DNA from: Planctomicrobium sp051465645
GTDB taxonomy: Bacteria; Planctomycetota; Planctomycetia; Planctomycetales; Planctomycetaceae
NCBI RefSeq assembly: GCF_051465645.1
Contig: NZ_CP195790.1
Location: 5,146,001 to 5,210,000, forward strand
Direction: 5' to 3'
DNA: 64,000 bases
The translations under genes and the position numbers were made by a program. Within the stretch, counting starts at the first letter, position 1, and the number at the start of each line of letters is the position of its first letter. The notes below the pieces were generated by a model. The model worked only from the letters and a program-made list of their open reading frames with translations. It was not told the origin of the DNA and did not search any database. Below, piece by piece: positions 35,443 through 47,561 of this stretch.

Positions 35443-35587
35443 ATGCGCACGACGCAGTGGCAGGGGGCCCTCAGTGCCAGGCACTGGTCGGAGCAGACAG
35501 GGAGCTGTTCGCTCGCGAGTCGCGTCCTTCTGCAGTCACGCCCGCTCACGCTATCCGGACTGAAAAACGCAAAACAAATACAAGAAC

Positions 35588-35976
35588 AGAACTTCCGTAG
35601 CCCCAATGGCTCGCGAGAAGGCCAGTCATTGCACGTGCCAAGCAGCTGTTGTTCAATTCAGGAGCCTGGCCGAAATAGTGTTTCCGAAGAATGCATGGTT
35701 GGGCGAGTGGCTAGAGTGTGTTTCGAGTGAAAACTGCTCACGTCATTGGGCAGCGGATCGTTGAAAGAACTCGTAATGCACGGTGTCCAGCTTGATGGTT
35801 TCGCTGGAAAGGTTGCCTCCGTGGCGACCAAAGGAAATTGGATCGATGCGGGCTAAGGTTCGTATCGCGATTGGTAAACGAGGTTTACGTTCGTATCGAC
35901 ATGAACCGCTGTGAACGAAGTCGAAAACGGTAGAAAAAAGGAGTGTCGTAGGGTTGCAGAAGACGTGAAACTACAT
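35588..35976. other. Unique spacer between the two rRNA units
   Basis: About 390 bases not shared with the second copy's flank. No tRNA, 16S fragment or protein family is recognised. It separates the terminator of unit 1 from the leader of unit 2. Confidence 0.5.
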
Positions 35977-36047
35977 ATAGTTCCGCACCCGCCTGACTGC
36001 AAACGACTCAGCTTGCTGAGAGGAAAAGAAAAAGTCAGACGGGACGA

Positions 36048-36075
36048 TTGACAGGAGAAAACGGGACGCTAAGAT
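36048..36075 (+). promoter_or_regulatory. Promoter of the 23S-5S unit, copy 2
   Basis: Same TTGACA-N16-TAAGAT arrangement as in copy 1 (36048-36053 and 36070-36075), within identical leader sequence. Confidence 0.6.
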
Positions 36076-36198
36076 CCCGAACCCCAGTGAAAACTGAGAG
36101 TGTCCGAGAGAAGCACACGAAACAATTTTGTGTTTTTCTCTCGCACACTACGGCAAGCGAAAGCTTGAGTGCGAGACACGTCCAGCAGCGTGTAAGCA

Positions 36199-36227
36199 GG
36201 TCCTTCGGGACCGATGATCTTTGATAA
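36199..36227 (+). promoter_or_regulatory. boxB/boxA-like antitermination signal, copy 2
   Basis: Identical GGTCC-TTCG-GGACC hairpin and TGATCTTTGATAA boxA-like element in the second leader. Confidence 0.55.
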
Positions 36228-36428
36228 TTTGGCGTATAGACGCGTGGCATCTGGCTTTGCAATTTTAGCAAATGCCGAGCTCTTGAGGAATGAATGCACG
36301 CCTGGCGTGCGGCGTTGCAATGCAAGTTGCAACTAATCGTTTAGCTGCTGATGAGAATCAGCAGTAATTAGAGTGGCTTGCCAATTTTAGTTGTACGATG
36401 CGGAGAACATCTGCGTGGTTGCAATTAA

Positions 36429-39197
<2,769 letters not shown>

Positions 39198-39317
39198 ATT
39201 ACGGTCACGCAGGTGCGCAAATTTCTTCAAGAGCTAAAGCTAACGCGTCTATTCGCCATTTTAATATTCACCGTCAGGTGGAGTGTTGAGCATTTTTAAC
39301 CGGATGCTCAACAATTT

Positions 39318-39424
39318 CCGGTGACTTTATCCAGTTGGAAACACACGTTCCCATTCCGAACACGACCGTTAAGCAACTGGAGCCGATGATAGTGCCGAAA
39401 GGTGCGAAAGTAGGTTATCGCCGG
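39318..39424 (+). rRNA. 5S ribosomal RNA, copy 2
   Basis: Identical to copy 1, with the same terminal helix CCGGTGAC/TCGCCGG and conserved CCGAACACG segment, about 120 bases after the second 23S gene. Confidence 0.95.
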
Positions 39425-39439
39425 TTTTAATTATCTATC

Positions 39440-39474
39440 AAGCCCATCAGGTTCACTCCTGATGGGCTTTTTTT
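39440..39474 (+). terminator. Terminator of rRNA unit 2
   Basis: Same perfect 12-bp stem AAGCCCATCAGG/CCTGATGGGCTT plus T run as after unit 1. Confidence 0.9.
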
Positions 39475-39775
39475 ATGCGCACGACGCAGTGGCAGGGGGC
39501 CCTCAGTGCCAGGCACTGGTCGGAGCAGACAGGGAGCTGTTCGCTCGCGAGTCGCGTCCTTCTGCAGTCACGCCCGCTCACGCTATCCGGACTGAAAAAC
39601 GCAAAACAAACACAAGAACCACTCTTGCTCGTAACTTTATGTCACATTCTTCAGCACTGAAGTCGAGATGGTCTTTGAAGAAGCTGCCGTTCTTACGGCG
39701 TTTGTGATCGCTTGTGGTTTGCAGGTAGAAGCCTTGATTCAGTGAGGGGAAGGCTGAACCGACGTCGAGCGAGAA

Positions 39776-40114
39776 TTACGGCTGACATTCAGGATCGGCC
39801 GGTGTGAGACAGACCTGAATATCGTCTCCTTCGACACGAATCTGATAGCTCCCGCACTTCAACTTGGACTTGGGACTGTCGAGCCAACTTCCATCGACAA
39901 CACTGAATCGCCAGGCATGCCAAGGGCAAATGACGGCGCCGTTCTCCACATATCCTGCTCCAAGTGATGCCCCCATGTGTGGGCAAGCGTCATCAATGGC
40001 ATAGTATGAGTCGTCTTCACGAAGAACGGCAATCATCTTGCCATTCGCCTCAACGGTTTTCCCTTCGCCTGCAGGAATCTCGCCGACTTTGGCAACGGAA
40101 ATGAACTCACTCAT
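39776..40114 (-). CDS. Rieske [2Fe-2S] ferredoxin-like protein (NirD type)
   Basis: 112-aa single-domain Rieske protein. The cluster ligands are CPHMGASL (Cys-x-His) and CPWHAWRF (Cys-x-x-His) about 20 residues apart. The N-terminus MSEFISVAKVGEIPAGEGK starts at ATG 40114; a 5' extension of 29 codons lacks conserved features. Such proteins act as ferredoxins for oxygenases or as NirD-like nitrite reductase subunits. There is no oxygenase or NirB gene next to it, so the partner is unknown. Confidence 0.9.
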   Translation of the reverse strand: MSEFISVAKVGEIPAGEGKTVEANGKMIAVLREDDSYYAIDDACPHMGASLGAGYVENGAVICPWHAWRFSVVDGSWLDSPKSKLKCGSYQIRVEGDDIQVCLTPADPECQP

Positions 40115-40438
40115 GGGGCTGATCTCAATAGGAATTGGCGATTGGCAGGGTGGAATCGGCTGTCTGATTGCAGTTGTTGAAATCAGTTCCAGCCCGGACA
40201 TCGGTGCCGCGATTGCGAAAGTTTCACTTCAGAGAGGGACGGCATGGCGTTTGGAGTCTAGACGTGTTCTACAATGGGGGCGATGGATAGGTGAAACTGA
40301 TCGATTCAATCACAACTATTTGTATGACATGAGTAATGATAGGGGCTGGCCGAGAAAGAGCCAATTCTTGCATTTCGGAAGTGACTTCGTGAGTGGTCGT
40401 ATAGTGTTGTGAAGTTTGAATTCTGTAAGAGTTGAGCA
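40115..40438. other. Divergent intergenic region
   Basis: Separates the minus-strand Rieske gene from the plus-strand glycosyltransferase gene. Promoters for both are expected; no clear consensus or hairpin was found. Confidence 0.35.
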
Positions 40439-41620
40439 ATGACGATCGAGAGTGCTAACCCGATGCGAATTGCATTCTGTATTACAGACCTTGACCCCGG
40501 TGGGGCGGAAAAGGCTTTGTTTCAGATTGTGACGCATCTCGATCGCTCGCAATGGGCGTCTCCCGTTGTTTACTGCATCGGACCTGAGGCCGAACTCGCT
40601 GCCAAACTCAGACAACAGGGGATCGAGACTCACTGTTACGGGGCGCGATCAAGTAAAAGCCTTGGTGTCTTCCCTTGGCTCATCAAGGAACTCAGGGCGT
40701 TCAGGCCGGATGTACTGCAATGCTTCCTGTTTCACGCCAACATGGTCGGCCGTATCGCGGGGCGAATGGCCGGTGTCCCGGTGATCGTCGCCGGACATCG
40801 CGTCGCTGAACGGGAGAAACGCTGGCATCTCTGGGGAGAACGGCTGACTCGGGGGCTAGTTGATCAGCATATCTGTGTCAGTCAAGGAGTTGCGGACCAT
40901 CTCAGGGTCGAGGCAAAAATCCCGCATGAGAAACTGCACGTCGTTCCAAATGGAATTACGATTCCATCAAGATCTGAGAACCCGTTTCGGCTGCGTCAGG
41001 CATTGGGAGTTTCGGAAGCCGCTCCAGTGGTGATGGGGGTGGGGCGACTTCACCCTCAAAAAGGATTCCAACTTCTGATCGATGAGTTCGTTGAGATTCG
41101 GAATCGGGTTCCCACCGCTCATCTGGTTCTAGTAGGGGAGGGGCCTCAGCGTTCACAGCTTGAGAAACATATTCGCGATTGTGGATTGGAAGGTTTTGCC
41201 CACCTGCTGGGGTACAGAAGTGATGTGCCTGAGCTGATGCGTCAGGCGGACGTCCTGGTCGTCAGCTCACAATGGGAAGGGATGCCTAATGTCGTTCTGG
41301 AGGCGTTTGCAGTGGGCCTGCCGGTCGTTTCGACGCCAACCGAAGGGATTGACGAACTCAAGCGGATAATGGGAGACAGGCTGGTTGTAACCCCTTCACG
41401 GACCGGTGGATTTGCTGAACCTGCGTGTGCGGTGCTGTTATCAGAGAGGAAGTTTCTGACAGAAGCGGAGTTGCTGAAACTGATTTCGGAGAAACATCTT
41501 ACGTGGGATTCTGTTGCTGAAGTCTATTCGCGACTCTATTTCAAATTCCTGAAAGAACAGAGATTCGGATCGGAATGCCGGTCAACGCGCGATTGGGTGC
41601 CAAACTCAGACAAAAAATAA
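40439..41620 (+). CDS. Glycosyltransferase family 4 protein
   Basis: 393-aa GT-B glycosyltransferase. The N-terminal acceptor domain has FCITDLDPGGAEKALFQI (glycine loop). The donor domain has GVGRLHPQKGFQLLIDEF, LVLVGEGPQRSQLE and the EGMPNVVLEAFAVGLPVVSTPTEGIDE segment with the GT4 E-x7-E pair. It is probably involved in surface polysaccharide or exopolysaccharide assembly. It stands alone, with no polysaccharide cluster directly around it. Donor and acceptor are unknown. Confidence 0.92.
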   Translation: MTIESANPMRIAFCITDLDPGGAEKALFQIVTHLDRSQWASPVVYCIGPEAELAAKLRQQGIETHCYGARSSKSLGVFPWLIKELRAFRPDVLQCFLFHANMVGRIAGRMAGVPVIVAGHRVAEREKRWHLWGERLTRGLVDQHICVSQGVADHLRVEAKIPHEKLHVVPNGITIPSRSENPFRLRQALGVSEAAPVVMGVGRLHPQKGFQLLIDEFVEIRNRVPTAHLVLVGEGPQRSQLEKHIRDCGLEGFAHLLGYRSDVPELMRQADVLVVSSQWEGMPNVVLEAFAVGLPVVSTPTEGIDELKRIMGDRLVVTPSRTGGFAEPACAVLLSERKFLTEAELLKLISEKHLTWDSVAEVYSRLYFKFLKEQRFGSECRSTRDWVPNSDKK

Positions 41621-41788
41621 AAAAACTTCCAATCCCAATGGGCGCATTGGTCTGCGTCACGTCTCCACTTTGCAATCCGTTTTCGACTTCAGCTCGCGCT
41701 TGACCTGTGCCGATTTCCGAATACCTTGTCCTGCGTGTGGGGACTTGGGAGTTGTGGAAAATTACCGCAACCACCTGAGGAAATGATC

Positions 41789-42052
41789 GTGCGCAGCTTG
41801 CATGAAATCCCCGACAGTTGCGTAAGCGTTATTATAGCGCTCTCGACCGTACTCAAGGCGGCAGGAGTCGTCTTTCGTTTCCAGAATGAGTCTGGCAGCG
41901 TGCGGTGTCATGATGTCAACCGCCTGACAAGGGGTTCAGGCGCGGATGTGATTGCGGACCTGATTCTCCAGGTGTCCCGCAAAGGCAAGGAACGTGTTCG
42001 GGCTGTTACGCGCCTGTGTGGTTCCGTAATGCCTGAGAAATACTGTAGTTAA
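41789..42052 (+). CDS. Small hypothetical protein, weakly HPr-like
   Basis: Possible 87-aa protein from GTG 41789, which has GAGG eight bases upstream; ATG 41783 is an alternative. The sequence RSLHEIPDSCVSVIIALSTVL, then NESGSV, then GSGADVIADLILQVSRKGKERVRAV has a LHxxP start and a spacing that loosely recalls HPr, but the first beta strand of HPr would be missing. Coding status is uncertain; the frame is open and has a plausible ribosome-binding site. Confidence 0.35.
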   Translation: MRSLHEIPDSCVSVIIALSTVLKAAGVVFRFQNESGSVRCHDVNRLTRGSGADVIADLILQVSRKGKERVRAVTRLCGSVMPEKYCS

Positions 42053-42053
42053 G

Positions 42054-42257
42054 TCATTTTTTGAGTCTCCGCTTGCTACCGGGCTTGCGGATATGGCAGC
42101 GAGGATGAGCTGCGACTTGTCCGGCAGTCGGCCTGTTGGCTCCTTCCCTGGCCGGACTGCCAGCCTTTTGTCCCGTTTGCGCTGCACGGATGTAGCGCGG
42201 GACAAAGGGCTTGCCTTTCTTCTCTTCTCTGAGCTTTCTCGCTCGGTGTTGTGCCAT
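42054..42257 (-). CDS. Small basic hypothetical protein
   Basis: Possible 67-aa protein, very rich in Lys and Arg (MAQHRARKLREEKKGKPFV... ending KPGSKRRLKK). ATG 42257 has AAGGA about ten bases upstream. It converges with the gene at 41789. No family is recognised. Such basic composition can arise by chance on the strand opposite acidic codons, so coding is only tentative. The remaining bases to nagB (42258-42512) hold nothing recognised. Confidence 0.35.
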   Translation of the reverse strand: MAQHRARKLREEKKGKPFVPRYIRAAQTGQKAGSPAREGANRPTAGQVAAHPRCHIRKPGSKRRLKK

Positions 42258-42512
42258 TATTCATCCTTGTGCTTTTCACAGGCGGATGCACTTCTTATCC
42301 TTGACTGTGTTGTTATTCGGTCAGGCGATGAGGATCTGCGGCAAGGGCGGGATTCCGTTCGCTCTGAGAATTGCTTGTGAACCTGCAGGAGAAGTTTGAG
42401 AGTACGCAAGTGATTCGCTTGCGATATTATGTCGATCAGGTTTGCTCCTCGTCCAAATCGGGCTGATCAGGCTCGAAAAGTATTTTTCACTTTGCTCAGA
42501 AAAGAAATTGAT

Positions 42513-43256
42513 ATGGAACTTGTCCTCTGCAAGGACTCTGTTGATCTTGGTCAGCGTGCTGCCGCTGCAGGAGCCGCAAAATTGCGAGAAGCACTTGCGC
42601 AGCAGGGAAGTGCCAACATCATCGTCGCAACCGGTGCCTCTCAGTTTGAGACACTGTCTGCATTGTTAAAAGAGACTGACATCGACTGGACCCGTGTCAC
42701 GGCGTTTCACCTCGATGAGTACATTGGATTGCCAGTCACTCACCCGGCATCGTTCCGGAAGTTCCTGCACGAGCGTTTTGTCGATCTGGTTCCGCTGAAA
42801 GCGTTCCACGAAGTTCAGGCTGACGCTGAGGACCCATACGCGGAATGTGAGCGGCTTGGTGAGCTGATATCACGAGAAAGCATCGACGTCGCGTTCATGG
42901 GAATTGGAGAAAACGCTCATATTGCGTTCAATGACCCACCGGCAGACTTCGAAACTGAAGTACCATATCTGGTCGTGAACCTGGATGAAGCTTGCCGTCT
43001 GCAACAGCTCGGTGAGGGTTGGTTCCCGACATTGGACGACGTTCCGAAGCAGGCGATCAGTATGTCTGTTCGCCAGATTCTGAAATCTCGTAATCTGATC
43101 TGCAGTGTGCCTGACGCTCGTAAGGCAACTGCGGTAAAGAACTCGGTTGAAGGGCCTGTCACTCCAGAAGTGCCGGGATCAATTCTGCAGCAACATCCAG
43201 CGGCAACGTTATTCATTGATCCTCCTGCTGCACAGGAATTGACACGCGCTGATTAG
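42513..43256 (+). CDS. nagB: Glucosamine-6-phosphate deaminase
   Basis: 247-aa enzyme of the NagB/6-phosphogluconolactonase fold that converts glucosamine-6-phosphate to fructose-6-phosphate and ammonia. It begins MELVLCKDSVDLGQRAA. Signatures are ANIIVATGASQFE (phosphate site), VTAFHLDEYIGLP (catalytic Asp), and MGIGENAHIAFNDPPADF (catalytic His). The C-terminus has ISMSVRQILKS. ATG 42513 is chosen over an upstream start because the preceding residues are not conserved-looking. It is 24 bases before nagA, so the two form an operon for amino-sugar use. Confidence 0.92.
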   Translation: MELVLCKDSVDLGQRAAAAGAAKLREALAQQGSANIIVATGASQFETLSALLKETDIDWTRVTAFHLDEYIGLPVTHPASFRKFLHERFVDLVPLKAFHEVQADAEDPYAECERLGELISRESIDVAFMGIGENAHIAFNDPPADFETEVPYLVVNLDEACRLQQLGEGWFPTLDDVPKQAISMSVRQILKSRNLICSVPDARKATAVKNSVEGPVTPEVPGSILQQHPAATLFIDPPAAQELTRAD

Positions 43257-43280
43257 GTTTGAATAGCGTAAGAGGGACAT

Positions 43281-44222
43281 ATGCCTGGATTCGTTGATTT
43301 ACAGATTAATGGTTACGCCGGTGTTGATTTCAACTCAGATCACCTGACTGGCGAAGAGTTGCATCGGTGTTGTCAGGCGTTGCAGCGTGACAAGGTTGAT
43401 GGCATCCTCGCGACTTTTATCACGGATAGCATCGAGACTCTGAGCAATCGAATTCAGCGATTGGTCGAGTTGCGTGAACAGGATCCGCTGGCTCAACGGC
43501 TGATCTGGGGGCTTCATATTGAAGGCCCATTTATCAGCCCGGAGCGTGGGTATGTTGGAGCGCATCCAGTGGCTCATGCACAGCCTGCTTACATCGATGG
43601 GATGGAGCGAATTCTGGAAGCTGGAAACGGGTTGGTACGTCTGGTGACACTGGCTCCAGAAATGGATGCAAACCAGACCGTGACCCGTTTTCTGGCGGAT
43701 CAGGGTTTGATTGTTTCAGCCGGTCATACCAACGCGAGTTATGACCAGTTGAAGGCGTCCATCGATGCCGGTTTGGTGATGTTCACCCATCTGGGGAACG
43801 GGTGCCCGATGCTTCAGGATCGTCACGATAACATTATTCAGCGCGTTCTCTCTCTGAGCGAACATCTCTGGATTGGCCTGATCGCTGACGGTGCACATAT
43901 TCCGTTTTTTGCGATGCGGAACTATCTGAAAGTCACTGGTCTGGAACGGGTGGTCATCGTGACAGATGCCATCTCTGCAGCCGGGTGTGGGCCAGGTCGA
44001 TTCCAGCTTGGTGATCGTTGGGTCAATGTCGGTGCTGATGGGGTTCCGCGTGCGGACGACCATAGCCACCTTGTCGGGTCCGGGACAATCATGTCTCAGA
44101 TGGCATTGAACCTGAAGAATGAATTGAAATTGAGTGACGCGGACATCGTTCGGCTCACGAGTTCCAACCCCCGCAAGTTTCTTGAGATGTTCCCCGCTGC
44201 TGTTCCAGCAGTGCAGGCATAA
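43281..44222 (+). CDS. nagA: N-acetylglucosamine-6-phosphate deacetylase, short form
   Basis: 313-aa amidohydrolase that removes the acetyl group from GlcNAc-6-phosphate. It starts at PGFVDLQINGYAGVDF, which corresponds to about residue 55 of the usual about 380-aa enzyme, so the N-terminal beta-sandwich part is absent. Metal and substrate motifs are HIEGPFISPERGYVGAH, SAGHTNASYDQ, FTHLGNG, GLIADGAHI, and VTDAISAAG. It follows nagB directly and is closed by a strong terminator. The missing N-terminal part could mean a genuine short family or an altered start; upstream bases are occupied by nagB. Confidence 0.88.
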   Translation: MPGFVDLQINGYAGVDFNSDHLTGEELHRCCQALQRDKVDGILATFITDSIETLSNRIQRLVELREQDPLAQRLIWGLHIEGPFISPERGYVGAHPVAHAQPAYIDGMERILEAGNGLVRLVTLAPEMDANQTVTRFLADQGLIVSAGHTNASYDQLKASIDAGLVMFTHLGNGCPMLQDRHDNIIQRVLSLSEHLWIGLIADGAHIPFFAMRNYLKVTGLERVVIVTDAISAAGCGPGRFQLGDRWVNVGADGVPRADDHSHLVGSGTIMSQMALNLKNELKLSDADIVRLTSSNPRKFLEMFPAAVPAVQA

Positions 44223-44271
44223 TTTGAAGTTGCATGCAGATCGCGTTCAGCAATCTGTTATGACCTGAAAT

Positions 44272-44306
44272 AAAAAGGCCGTCCAAATCATTGGACGGCC
44301 TTTTTT
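44272..44306. terminator. Bidirectional terminator between nagA and lysC
   Basis: Arms AAAAAGGCCGTCCAA (44272-44286) and TTGGACGGCCTTTTT (44291-44305), loop ATCA. The A-run before and T-run after allow use from both converging genes. Confidence 0.92.
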
Positions 44307-44372
44307 GTTTTTACGATTCGAAGCGAGGTCTCAGGTGTTACTTGAGAATCTCCTCACCTCGACTGGACTGGT

Positions 44373-46157
44373 CTAAACAAGCTTGAACGCAATCTTTAAT
44401 GCGTCATAGGCCTTTGGTCCCTGATTCAGGTCAACAACAACACTCGTGCGGATCTCGCTCGTGTTGATCATCTGAATGTTCACGCCTGCATCTGCCAGAG
44501 AACGGAACAGGCGATCGCCGACTGCAGTGTGGGTTCGCAGTCCAATTCCTGCGACGCTGAGTTTGGCGATATTCGGTTCGGTGTTGATGCTGGCTTGCGG
44601 CCATTCAATGAGCAACTGATCGAGCACTGCTGTGCACTGAGCCAGTTGTGATCGTGGAACGGTGAAAGAGATCTGTGCCTGTCCGCTGTGGCTTACGTTC
44701 TGAACAATCATGTCGACCATGACATTCGCGTTGCTGACGGCGGTGAACAGCTTGGTGCAGATCCCCGGCAGGTCTGGAGCATTGTTCAGTGTGACGAGCG
44801 ACTGAGAATCGTCCAGCAACACTTCACTGACAACGATGTCTTCCATGCTCGCCAGTTTGCTGACGACTGCTTCCAGAATGTCGCTGCTTTCCTTCATTGT
44901 GGCTCTTGTTGCGGCCACTCCGGCGGACCCGATGGATGGGACAACAGCGGTTCCCTCTTCCAGCGAGAAGCCTTTGTGGACAGCAAGCAGGGCATCCTGG
45001 CTTCGGCTTCGATCGACCAGTGCAGAGATCTTGATCTCGCTGGTTGTGATCATTTCCAGATTGATGCCTTCGTCTGACAGTGACTTGAACATCTGGGCTG
45101 CAACACCAGAGTGTGTCAGCATTCCGTTTCCGACTGCCGAAATCTTGGAAACGTGTGTTCCGCTTCGGACGAACCCGGCTCCCAACGCTTTCACTGCGAG
45201 TTCAGCGGCTGTGAGTGTTTCGGCGAGATCGCCTTCAGGTACGGTGAAGGTGACTTCTGCTTTTCCACTGACAGCGACGTTCTGCACGACCATGTCGATC
45301 GGAATCTTATGGGCAGACATCTGGCTGAAGATGGTTGCCATGACTCCTGGTTGATCCGGCAGGTCAGCCAGTGTGACGCGCGCTTCGTTTTTGGCGAGTG
45401 CCAGCCCGGTGACAACCCGATCTTCAGTGCGGTTTGAGATCAGTGTTCCAAGTGAATCGCTGAAGGATGGACGAACTCGCAACGGTACGCGGAACTTCTT
45501 CGCAAACTCAATTGATCGGGAATGCATGACGCCAGCACCGAGGCTCGCGAGTTCCAGCATTTCGTCATAAGAGATCTCGTCGATTTTGCGAGCATTCAAA
45601 ACGGCGCGGGGGTCCGTGGTGAACACGCCCTCAACGTCTGTATAGATCTGGCATTCTTCAGCCTGTAAAGCTGCAGCAAGAGCAGTTGCTGTGGTGTCGC
45701 TTCCCCCACGGCCAAGAGTTGTGATGTTGGAGGCGCCGTCGATCCCTTGGAATCCACAGGCGACAACGATTTCTCCAGCGTCCAGGTGAGCTTTGATTCG
45801 CTCGGTCGAAATGGACTGAATTCGGGCTTTGGAGAATGTCGAGTCGGTGATGATGCCGATCTGTCCGCCGGTCAAGCTGACGGCCTTTTCTCCGAGTCCA
45901 TGAATTCCCATTGCAACGAGTGCAACTGATTCTTGCTCCCCGGTGGAGAGCAGCATGTCCATTTCACGGCTTGCCGGACGATCTGACATTTCTTCTGCAA
46001 GACGAACGAGCTCATCCGTCTTGTGACCTCGGGCGGAGACAACCATCACGACCTGATGGCCGGCGCGTTTGGCTGCAACGGCTCTGGCAGCAGCTGCACG
46101 AATCTTGTCGGCGGTGGCAACACTGGTGCCACCGAATTTCTGAACGATGATCGACAT
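44373..46157 (-). CDS. lysC: Aspartate kinase with four ACT domains
   Basis: 594-aa enzyme phosphorylating L-aspartate, first step to lysine, threonine and methionine. It begins MSIIVQKFGGTSVATADKI. The kinase core has VVMVVSARG, TTLGRGGSDTTATALAAAL and YTDVEGVFTTDPR. The usual bacterial enzyme of about 400-450 aa has two ACT domains. Here two ACT pairs follow the kinase domain: the first includes LADLPDQPGVMATIFSQ and VSGKAEVTFTVPEGD, the second includes LNNAPDLPGICTKLFTAV and HSGQAQISFTVPRSQ, each followed by a GIN-type EMITTSEIKIS or QMINTSEIRTS partner. Duplicated regulatory domains suggest modified feedback control. Confidence 0.95.
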   Translation of the reverse strand: MSIIVQKFGGTSVATADKIRAAAARAVAAKRAGHQVVMVVSARGHKTDELVRLAEEMSDRPASREMDMLLSTGEQESVALVAMGIHGLGEKAVSLTGGQIGIITDSTFSKARIQSISTERIKAHLDAGEIVVACGFQGIDGASNITTLGRGGSDTTATALAAALQAEECQIYTDVEGVFTTDPRAVLNARKIDEISYDEMLELASLGAGVMHSRSIEFAKKFRVPLRVRPSFSDSLGTLISNRTEDRVVTGLALAKNEARVTLADLPDQPGVMATIFSQMSAHKIPIDMVVQNVAVSGKAEVTFTVPEGDLAETLTAAELAVKALGAGFVRSGTHVSKISAVGNGMLTHSGVAAQMFKSLSDEGINLEMITTSEIKISALVDRSRSQDALLAVHKGFSLEEGTAVVPSIGSAGVAATRATMKESSDILEAVVSKLASMEDIVVSEVLLDDSQSLVTLNNAPDLPGICTKLFTAVSNANVMVDMIVQNVSHSGQAQISFTVPRSQLAQCTAVLDQLLIEWPQASINTEPNIAKLSVAGIGLRTHTAVGDRLFRSLADAGVNIQMINTSEIRTSVVVDLNQGPKAYDALKIAFKLV

Positions 46158-46505
46158 GAAACTGAATCCGCTTTCAAATCCAATGGATCGGCCACCCTGG
46201 CACAATCATTCGCCCTGATCTCAAACGGAGTCGAACCCCGCTCAAGGTACGGCAATGAAAGCCGAACAGGATAGCAAATTTGCAGTCTGAAAGGCGAATA
46301 CAGAGTCGAGAGATTTTCCTCTGGCTGCGACTGCCCTCATTCGACTTCCCAGTTTTGCGACTCGTCAGGTGATCGCTGAACGTGTCTGGGGAGCCAAGCT
46401 GTCCATTGAACGCATCCTGACCGGTTTCTGCGTTCCGGAAGAGGTGCTGTCAGGTCTGGGAATGCTCTGTGAAGAAGCAAAGTCGCGTCTTCAACTGTTG
46501 CATTA
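46158..46505. other. Intergenic region between lysC and comB-like gene
   Basis: About 350 bases with no recognisable gene. It should contain the lysC promoter (minus strand); no clear hexamers were identified. Confidence 0.35.
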
Positions 46506-47270
46506 TTAATTTTCCACGCAGCTGGCGTGCAGCGGAGTCAACGACTTGTTCTCTGGGTTCCAGTGTGGAACGCATGCAAATACATCTTTCTCCATTGATC
46601 GGGCGATATCGCGGTCCATTCCCAATTCGAAGAGATTTTGGGCCCCGAGACCCTCCTCAAACGTCTTCTTGAATGATTCTGGTGTTGAGCCACTCACCTG
46701 ATAGAAGTCTGCGGCCAATTGAGCCTGCAGGTTTCCGATTTCCCAGGTCATCACTTCAGAGGTCAACAGCTGGTGAGTCAGAAAGCCGGCGAACAGAATG
46801 TCTTCTGAAGTGAGTTGGCCATCAGTTCCGGCACAGAAGAGATGAACATCAAGGCTCATGTGTTCAATTGCTCTGGTGAGAGCGAGTTGATTCACAAATG
46901 CCCCGATCAGAATCTGCTTCGCAGTGCGGCACTGCCACAGAGCTTTGGTTCCGTTTGTTGTGGTGAATAGAACTGGCTTTCTATGCACAGCTTCAGTGCT
47001 GTAGCTGAAGGGGGAATTGTCCAGATCAAACCCGGGAATCAGTTGCCCATGCCGCTCTCCCCCAAGAATCCGATCGTCTGGCGGATATTGGTGCGCCAGC
47101 TGAAGCGCTTCGTCAACGTTCAGACAGGGGAACACTGCCGATGCACCGTTCGCCAATGCATGCACAATCGTTGTTGATGCACGGAGAATGTCGATCACAA
47201 CGCAGGTTGCGTTTGACAGATCAACGTCGCCGGCCAGCGACGGCAGCAGATAGGTATGGATTTTAGGCAT
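46506..47270 (-). CDS. comB: ComB-like 2-phosphosulfolactate phosphatase
   Basis: 254-aa protein of the ComB family, named after the enzyme that removes phosphate from 2-phosphosulfolactate in coenzyme M synthesis. Family motifs are VVIDILRASTTIVHALANGA, GGERHGQLIPGFDLDNSP and FTTTNGTKAL. Many bacteria without coenzyme M carry this family and its role in them is not known. The start is ATG 47270. It has no neighbouring coenzyme M genes, so the enzymatic name is by family only. Confidence 0.88.
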   Translation of the reverse strand: MPKIHTYLLPSLAGDVDLSNATCVVIDILRASTTIVHALANGASAVFPCLNVDEALQLAHQYPPDDRILGGERHGQLIPGFDLDNSPFSYSTEAVHRKPVLFTTTNGTKALWQCRTAKQILIGAFVNQLALTRAIEHMSLDVHLFCAGTDGQLTSEDILFAGFLTHQLLTSEVMTWEIGNLQAQLAADFYQVSGSTPESFKKTFEEGLGAQNLFELGMDRDIARSMEKDVFACVPHWNPENKSLTPLHASCVEN

Positions 47271-47561
47271 GCTCGTATTCTATGGAAGAACGGGAAATAC
47301 TGAAGTGGGGGACGAAGTTTGTCGTGTTCAGGTGGGGAGCATTTGCCGGTCGCACTGAGAATGTGCGCTAGGTGGTAGGGATCTAACGTGACCGCGCTGT
47401 AGCCCTCTGGTCAGGAGCGAGGCTGCATGTTTCTGCTTAGCCGGAAGTTCATGCCACTAAACAAAATCGCACCAGTCACTTCAGGTTTCCCCGGCGACAG
47501 GTGCGAACTTGTGTATTCAGATTCGGTGAGGCACAAGCGGGTCTTGACGGAGCAGGGGACC

